Below are positions 56,501 to 64,000 of a stretch of 64,000 nt of DNA, piece by piece. Numbering within the stretch: the first letter of the stretch is position 1; every line of letters starts with the position of its first letter. The DNA lies in NCBI GenBank assembly GCA_000727475.1, contig KL647299.1:1346095-1410094 (forward strand), read 5' to 3'. The notes beneath the pieces were generated by a model. It worked only from the letters and a program-made list of their open reading frames with translations, was not told the origin of the DNA and ran no database searches. The stretch is from Sarcocystis neurona (Eukaryota > Apicomplexa > Conoidasida > Eucoccidiorida > Sarcocystidae). The position numbers were made by a program, and so were the translations under genes.

Positions 56501-59500
56501 GTGTTTGTGTATTAGTACAGACATACACACATATACATTTTCTACTACAAATATTTCAGTCTATGGTATACTTATATACATGATTGTCTTCTATGCCAGA
56601 CACACAAACACAGACACACACACACACACACACGTGTCTGTGTATTAGTACAGATATATATATATATAGTTTCTATTACAAGTATGTCAGCGTATAGTAT
56701 ACTTAATCGTAATAGGACAGTAACCCACGTATACGTGTGTCTGTGTACTAGCCCACATATGTACATTAACATTGGTATGTATATTCTGTTATGATTATGT
56801 CTGTGTACGGTACACTTGTACATAACTGTGTGTACAGCATATCCATCTGGGCCAGCCGACCACCGAGTTGTCGCGTACTTCCATATATATATATATATAT
56901 ATGTAGTGGGTATAAACTTGCCATATCCATCAATTTATACAAATGGATTTGGGCTGGAATATTAATCAATTATATACCGGTATACACGGTACATGAATGT
57001 GTACTCATATATATATATATGGACGGACAACATATAGATATATATATATATATATATATATGTGAAGAGGGCAGCAGTCGTAGGGACATTGATAGAGATG
57101 CTACCGTTCCGGCCGCTGCTGCACACAAGGAGTCTTGCCTACAGAAGAGTTCGCATAGGTTTTCGTGGACAGCCCAAGAGGATTACTACCCCGAAGTGTA
57201 TACGTGTATATATATATGTATATCTACAAATATTTACAGCTTGCAATGTTTCAACAACACGAGATACATATATATAAAAAAGCATTTATGTATTTACATA
57301 TTTACATATGCGTAGCCCCCATATATAGGTGTGGGTTAGCACGTTTCTAGAGGTCTATTTGCATACATTGTATGTTGACTGTATATTCTAGTTGACTGCT
57401 CTTCAGCAATAGAATCATGTACACGTACGTGTACGCATATAATCTCGTTAATGAATATACAATAAGAATGCCTATACAACAAGAATGTGCATACGTGGAA
57501 GAAGAAACGAACAAATATTTGAAGCAAAGGCGCCGTCCCATACGCGTGTCTCTTCCTGCTCGTCAGAAGAAAAGTCTGACGGCGACGACGCACCCTCATA
57601 AAGACAAAGTGCCTTTATCTAATTCACAAGCTGCATTCGTACAAACGTACCTGTATAATGGTTGTGCCGAGAATATATATATATATATATATTTACATAT
57701 ATATATATATATTTCAATCAAGAGTATCTTTTCTCTATACACATAAACGCATAAACGAATATATACGCGAGTACTCAGCGTAGCTTTTCTCATATATATA
57801 TATATATATGTGCGCTTGAACATAAAGTACTTATACCCGTGTCAGTAAATATAAGTAAGTGAATTATTCGCAAGGCGCATACGCATATACCTATCTGTAC
57901 ATAGTAATACGGAAAATATATGTTCCCGTGAATGTATATATATAGGCGAGAACATACATTATCTTGGGAAATATACATATATACGTATATTTCTCATTTA
58001 CGTACATATGTATATATGCTGGAAGATAAGAACATTCGTGTTATTTGCTATAGATACATGTATATATACTTACATATGCTTGAAGGTGAAATACGTACGC
58101 CCATGCTAATATATATTTATTTATATATGCTAGAATACTCCCCCTACTCGTGTATGTGTGTGAAAAGAATATCACTATACCAATGTTAATATATGTACAA
58201 ATAGGCGAAATACATGGGTGTACACCAACGTGAAAGTAGAACTTCCCGCGTTTAAACCGTGAAGACTTACGACCGGTGCAGAGGTGCTCGTCTGTGGAAG
58301 TGTGCGAGAGCGTCGGTCTAAGATGTCCCTCCAGAAACGAGTTGGCGGCCAGCAGAGGTGGAAATTGGTTCCCTAGGCCTGTTATGCACGTAACGGCAAA
58401 TAGCTGGACCTTTGTGCTGAGACGAAGAAGTCCACAATTTAACTAGGAAGAGCTTCACAAGTCCACACGTAGGTATGCTATCGCGGTCCACGCTATATTA
58501 CTACACATTTCTTGGTCGACGGGGAGAAGCGGCGTGTAGACGCGGATGTCCTTTCTACGTATACGTTTCCCAGTTGACAATACATACACGTGTTTATATA
58601 TTTCCGCACGTCGCCGTCGTGTGAAACAGCTCCATCATACGCTGGCAGAATAAACAGCGAAACAATGAAGATCGCGGAATTCTACGGGGAGCTAGCGCGC
58701 GGGTGGTGAGTGTGACGCGCGCATGCAGATAGAAGATAGCCGTGGCGGTCTTCTTCTGTTCAAGCATGCATATTACAGCAGTTCCCTTTTTAGTCATTTT
58801 TCCCTCTTTTCCTCCTTTGCTGCCGTCAGCAGGTGGACTTGCTTGCTCAGTCGAAGCAAGGGTATCTTGTTGACTCTTGTAAAGATACCTTGTTTCCCCT
58901 CTTTCCTCGCTCATTTTGGCTGTTTGTGCGGCCGCGTAGTGATTTCGTGTTCTGCGGATCAAAACTGTTGTCTGTATAATATATACACATCGCTTTATGT
59001 ATGGGTGGAGGACGTACAGCGTGTAGCTAAATACTTGACACACAATCTTCCCACCTGCGTAGTCGTCTGAAAGCAACAACAGAAGCCTGCATTTGCTTCT
59101 TGCTCCCGCAAACCTGCGGGTTCATTTTCGACGGAGTTTTTCCTTTCCGACTGCTCCCCGTCCGCGTTTTTTACTCCCGCTTCCCTTCTTCCGCGGACAT
59201 TCTCCCTTGCGATCTGCCCCAGTCCTCGTCATTGTCTCGGCAGTTGCTCCCGCCGTTGGCACGAGGAAGAGAGGAGCTCAAGCGCAGAAAATCAGTCTGG
59301 TCGCAGAGAAAAGAAGGCGTTTCCTGCAATTCAGAGAGCGACTACTTTTTTCTCTCTTCTGTCCTGTGCGACGAGTCTCTCCCGCTAACAATTTCTTTCT
59401 GTTGGAAGATAAAGAGCCGGGACCAAGTTGCGGGCTCGCACCTCCGCTCGGCATTCTTCGAGAAGCGTCGTGCGACACTCTACTCTGCGTGTGGGGGTGC

Positions 59501-61719
59501 AACACACCACAGTCGCCTGGAGAGAGAATTTCGCTTTTGTCTGTTTGAAAAACCTAGTCACTACTTTGTAGAAGACGCGCACAGAGAGATAAAGAGGACA
59601 CCTGTCTTCGTGTTTCTCCACTTGACCTGCCTACTCTGTGCAGAGCTCCTTCTCCGCTGCCGCGTGGGCGTACAGATACGAGACAAGGATACGTATAAGA
59701 AAGATGTACGAAACTGGGAAATCACCTCAACAACTCACGCACATTATAAAACATATATCTGTAAAGACTCACACATTTCTACACATTTGTAGTGTATGGA
59801 GAGATATAATTTTGTCGCGCCCAGAAGCGGAGACGTTTCTCTGCTTGGTGTGCGCTCCGCAGAAAAAAGCGGTACGTAAGAGAGCTGGTACGTTTTTTGC
59901 GGGCGCTCACCCCCCCCCCGGACGCTCCCTTTCTCAAAGTTAACCAAGAGAACTGTATATACATATATATATATACAGTGTCTACATACTGCTGCATTTA
60001 CATATATGTGTACAAGTGTACGTGTACGTAGATGTATATATATATATATGTACTGGAAAATATGTCACGGACACACATACATCTAGAGAGACAGGAAAGT
60101 AGGGAAAAACGTACAATAGTACGTGCTTATATATCCCCACATATATATATATAGCTAGGTATATACATACGTGGAGATCCATATACCTAACACAGATTGA
60201 GAAATAGGGTAGTTGCCCGTCCGGTCTCGTGTCTGTCTTCGCAATTGGACGACGCTGTCAAGGATGTGTCGCCAGGCTCTAATATGTGTTTAAAAACGCT
60301 TGTAGGGCTGTGTATATATATCAGTATCTAACATTCATATTATAGACTGTTCATTTACCTGTCAATACATATATGTGTGTACATATATGAAGAAGGACGT
60401 ACATATTCAGTTATATGTAATATATCTATACAGGAAGAAGTAGCTACTATGTTATCCATCTGTGTATACATTTGTATACATAGGAGAAAGTAGGAGAAAG
60501 TAGCTACAGATTTATATGCATGTCTATACGTTGATATATATGTATATATAGATATCATATGGCTGTCTGTACGTTGATATATATATATACATGTATGTGA
60601 TTATATCTACCCGTTGATATATACGTGTGGGTGTTTTCGATTGAGTCCACACGCTGTTCCTGTTTTCGTTCTTCCCACCTGTTGATGAAGAGTTTGTATT
60701 GGCTTTTTATCTTCCCCAATTTCCCTGCATTTCTACTCCGCCGTCTCCTCCCTTCCCCCTCACAGGCTTCCTCTTGTGTCGACTCCACGCTGCCTGAGGC
60801 AGCAGCAGGAAAAACAGCAGCAGCAGGTGTGACAACAGCGCCTGCTGCTACGGCCACGGGAGTCGCGGAGCAGCAGCAACAATAGCAGCAGTAGCAGCAG
60901 TAGAAGCAGTAGAAGCAGCAGCAGCAGCGCTAGCAGCAGCAGTAGCAACAGGAGCAGCGGGGAGCAGCTGCTGCGCCGCTTGTGGGGCAGGTCTGGCCAG
61001 CAGAAGATGTGTTGGTGTGAACGAGAAGACGCCACTTGTTGACACTCGTATACAGCAGGTGTTCCTCGTCCTTCTGCTCTTTCTTCATATGAAGCGATGG
61101 GCGTAAAACATGCACATGCATTTGAGCATTGACACTCTCTACTTTTGAAGAAATTTGAACGAATAGAAGAAGGTGAAGTGAGTCGGTCCCCTGCTGCGGC
61201 TTCGTCGCGGACTCGGTCACTCACCTACACACGTATATGGAGAGCGGGATTGGAAAAGAGAGAGAACAAGAATGACGAAGAAGAAGAACAGACCAAAACA
61301 CACAGACACGCACTTCAGAAAGGGGGCGAAAGTTGCCGTCTTGTGTATATCTCTTTTTCAAGAGAGGCCCAGTCATCGTGTCTCCGTCTCGACCGACCGC
61401 CTTCTGACGGCGAGCACGGAGACACTGCGAGAACTGCTGTCTCGTCTCCCCCTTTGCTGTCCTCAACTTTGCTGCTCATCTCCCTCCGCTGTCTCCGTCT
61501 CCGGCAGCGAAAGGAAGGCGCTCTATTCGCCCTGCTGTCCTCGGGTGGCTACTGCCCAACCCAGAAGCGCGGCCGCAGCAACTTCTTTTCCGCTGCCTTT
61601 CCGTCTCTAAAAAGGCCCACCGACCCTTCCCCCCGTCCTCCCCTTCTTCCAGCGCGTCGCGTGTGCGCAGCCGAAGCAACCCGCGGCAGTTCGCCCTTCG
61701 CTTTGGCTGCCTCAGCAAC
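53560..61719. other. Intergenic interval before XRN, no supported gene
   Basis: TA/CATA microsatellites at 53890-53960, 56400-57080, 57670-57820, 57930-58200 and 59950-60650. Positions 54050-56300 and 58200-59640 are unique sequence with only short frames; the longest is a 230-codon plus frame at 59100-59792, without domain or repeat character. A minus frame from an ATG at 58914 (MSEERGETRYLYKSQQDTLA) is equally unassigned. Positions 60790-60960 are CAG-rich on plus. Positions 61260-61700 are the probable XRN leader, pyrimidine-rich before the start codon. Confidence 0.45.
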
Positions 61720-61864
61720 ATGGGTATCGGACGGTTTTATCGGTGGCTCAGCGAGCGCTATCCTCTCATAAATGAGAAAATCACTTCCAACAGCGTCCCC
61801 GAGTTCGATAATCTTTATCTTGATATGAACGGGATCCTGCACACTGCCAGCCATGGCAACTCAG
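61720..61864 (+). CDS. XRN1: XRN exon 1 (aa 1-48)
   Basis: The ATG at 61720 gives the canonical MG N-terminus; the upstream in-frame ATG at 61663 would add 19 non-conserved residues. Ends HGNS plus one base at CTCAG/GTATAC. Confidence 0.95.
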
Positions 61865-64000
61865 GTATACTCGTGCTCCCTTTTCTCTCGCTGCAGGACA
61901 TGCCTTGCTGTCTCTCGCCACACATATGTATGCGAACGTATCTATATTGATACGTGTGTGTCAGATGCAAGACGTACAGATAAGGCACATATGCGCACGT
62001 GTGTGTGTGTGTGGATTTACTACTTTGGGCTGGCTGTGGTCGAAGAAGTATGTGCATGCGTCTGGCTGGCTCACGCTTGGCCCCTGTGGAAAGGGGTTAT
62101 GGACTACCCGCATACGGCGCGTGAGGAAGCCTTTGCGCAGTACATGTATATTCCTCACGTATAGACTCTAGCAGGAAGAGGTGTGTTGAGCAGCCATACG
62201 TATATATATAATGTTAGGAGTAGGAAGATATATATACATACGTGTGTATGTATGTAGGGGGCAGCAGATGTGTGAGGCAGACAGTAGAGCCTCTATTCCA
62301 CGAGTTCTTCGGTACTGAGGGGCGGCTGACTTACGTGTATATGCATATGTATAATATACATGTGTACGTATTAACATCTATACAAATATGCATATATATG
62401 TATATATATGCGTATTCATATGTGTATGTGTGTATGTGTGTATATGATGGACTGTCTCTCTGTCTCTCTCTCTATCTACCTATCTATCTGTCTATATATA
62501 TATATATATGCGCATATATATATATATATATATGTACGTATTCTTATGTTTACAAATATACATGTATATACTTATATTTATATGTGCGTGTGTACCTGTG
62601 TATATAATGGAGTGTCTCTCTGCCTCTCTCTCCCTATATACAGACACCTGCATGCGCCGCATATATGCATACATATATATGTGCATGTGTGTACGCTTCT
62701 GTATGTACACATAATATGGAGGGAAACATAAGCGTAGATATTTATCTCTCTACCTACCTGTCTCTCTATATACATGTATATGTGCGTACGTGTGCTTGTA
62801 TGTATATTTATGTAAATGTGTGTTGTGTGGCATGGTCGGTGGGGGAGCGTCACTCTTTTGGTGTGTCCACCTACACAAGTGAGAATTTCTTCGTTTTCCC
62901 TTCTTTTCTGTTTTTGGCCGCCTCTGTGTTTCTCATCTGAACACACGTATATATCCCCTACGACCCCCCGCTTCCCCGGGCGTGTGTCTCCGTCTCCGTC
63001 TCGACCCGCACGGTTGCCAGTCAATAATGCGCATGCATATGTGCAGGGACGGCCATTTGGCTCGGTTCTCTCGCCTTCTTCGCTGCTGCTGCTGCCCTCT
63101 ATCTGCCATCGCACATATATATATGTGTGGAGCTGCAAGTCTTCTCCCTCTCTCTATGCGTAGCACCCTGGCACATATATTTGTGCCCCACGAGATGGCC
63201 GCTGCTGCTGTGTTGGCGTCTCTGTCTCTCTGCCTGTACACACGTGGATATGGATGGCTACCGCCGATGATGGCAGCTGCTTTTCTGCCGCTGTCTTCTC
63301 CTGGCGCCGCCGATGTGTATATATATTTTCTACGGGAGCTGCTGCGCACATTTCTTTGTTGTATTCCCTCCGCCCTTCCCTCGAGCACTTGTGTCGAGGA
63401 AACCAGGAAGAGAGGAGGACCCCCCCCCCTCCTTGCGTATTACAAGTGTGTGTGTGTGTGTGTGTGCCGAGGGGAAGCAGAAGGGTGTAGCTGCTGCCTG
63501 CACTCCTGCTGACTCTGCTGCTGCCCCTACCGCATGCGCAGGGGGACTGCTGCACGCCACCGAGGAAGATATGTGGCTGCAAGTTTTTGCGTCGCTCGAT
63601 TTGCTCATATCCACCGTTCGACCGCGCAAAATTTTGCTGCTCGCTGCCGATGGCGTGGCGCCTCGAGCAAAAATGAATCAACAGGTGCGCTCGGCTTGCC
63701 TCCCCTCTTCTCGTCTGCTTTTTTTGGGGGGGTTCCTGCGTCGTTTTTTTTCGTTGGGCTCGTCTGCCTCTTCTTCGTCTTCCCTTTCGTTTCTTCGTCT
63801 TCTTCATTTCCCATCCTTTCTTCTCTCTTCTCGTCCTCTTCTTCCGTCTCTTCTGTGCTCTTCTTCGGTTCCTCTCCTCTTCTTTATTTTACTTTTCTCC
63901 TTTTTTATCTTCCTTTTCTCCTCCTTTATGTTCCTTCTCGTTTCTCCTTTTTCTTCTTCTCACCTCTTCTTCCCCGTCTTCTGTCCTCTTCTGCCGTCTC
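61720..64000 (+). CDS. XRN1: XRN1-type 5'-3' exoribonuclease, first two exons, truncated by the window end
   Basis: XRN enzymes degrade 5'-monophosphorylated RNA; Xrn1 acts in cytoplasmic mRNA decay and Xrn2/Rat1 in nuclear rRNA processing and termination. Exon 1 is 61720-61864 and exon 2 is 63542-63684; together 96 codons, phase-consistent. Exon 1 encodes [20 protein letters not shown] and [18 protein letters not shown], with the first metal-binding Asp in YLDMNG. Exon 2 gives [20 protein letters not shown] and [17 protein letters not shown], the near-invariant second active-site block. The spacing between SERYP and [11 protein letters not shown] is short, as in Xrn1; Rat1/Xrn2 has a longer insertion there. 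About 90% of the protein lies beyond the right edge. Confidence 0.95.
61865..63541 (+). repeat. XRN intron 1
   Basis: Positions 62190-62830 are TATATG/TCTCTC microsatellite with three copies of TATAATGGASTGTCTCTCTG-like sequence. Positions 63420-63431 are a C run and 63448-63465 a (GT)n tract. Positions 63480-63530 are CTG-rich on sense, just before the acceptor. Confidence 0.6.
63542..63684 (+). CDS. XRN1: XRN exon 2 (aa 49-96)
   Basis: Acceptor CTACCGCATGCGCAG. Completes a Gly codon with exon 1, continues [11 protein letters not shown] and ends RAKMNQQ at CAACAG/GTGCGC, phase 0. The split directly after KMNQQ leaves the following RRFR motif on an exon outside the window. Confidence 0.93.
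63685..64000 (+). other. Start of XRN intron 2, pyrimidine-rich
   Basis: Almost pure TTCTTCTTCTCCTC after the exon 2 donor, with no acceptor followed by XRN-like coding sequence before the window ends. Confidence 0.7.

Noticed and set aside
61145..61771. A 208-codon plus frame overlapping the XRN start
   Set aside because: It runs through the XRN leader in a different frame from MGIGRFYRW and has no conserved content.

Overview
The window looks like nuclear DNA of a coccidian apicomplexan, most likely an Eimeria species. The reasons are dense CAG/CTG trinucleotide tracts inside genes, read as Gln, Ala, Ser and Gly homopolymers in otherwise conserved proteins; very large introns full of TATATACGTATA-type microsatellites; and alveolate-style split genes. 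The genus is inferred from this repeat signature, not from a marker gene. I see no bacterial, viral or organellar gene, and no rRNA, tRNA or CRISPR array.

Four protein genes were assembled by hand from conserved peptides, splice sites and codon phase. (1) Positions 22074 to about 1, minus strand: SDA1, the 60S ribosome-biogenesis factor. Eleven exons join in phase to give 784 residues; a twelfth exon is tentative, and the C-terminus lies off the left edge. (2) Positions 26172-37110, plus strand: a PDCD2/TSR4 family protein, the uS5 (Rps2) chaperone for 40S assembly, in four exons encoding 823 aa with large homopolymer insertions. (3) Positions 44849-53559, plus strand: a giant unrecognised Arg/Glu-rich protein. 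One uninterrupted 5.45-kb exon is followed by three phase-compatible small exons (2012 aa), with a possible extra 5' exon at 44097-44555. (4) Positions 61720 to the right edge, plus strand: the first two exons of an XRN1-type 5'-3' exoribonuclease.

Region by region: 1-22 kb is SDA1, about nine-tenths intron. 22.1-26.2 kb is the divergent interval between SDA1 and PDCD2/TSR4, with a few unassigned open frames. 26.2-37.1 kb is PDCD2/TSR4. 37.1-44.1 kb is strikingly poor in microsatellites and holds no gene I can support, but has an in-frame 111-bp tandem duplication. 44.1-53.6 kb is the giant gene. 53.6-61.7 kb is mostly intergenic. 61.7-64 kb is XRN.

Two patterns run through the window. Trinucleotide repeats are strand-polarised with respect to transcription: exons carry CAG on the sense strand, and introns carry CTG/TGC on the sense strand, often against the 3' splice site. 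The larger introns also contain their own private tandem arrays of about 50-150-bp units joined by TA-rich linkers. Three of the four genes act in ribosome assembly or RNA turnover.
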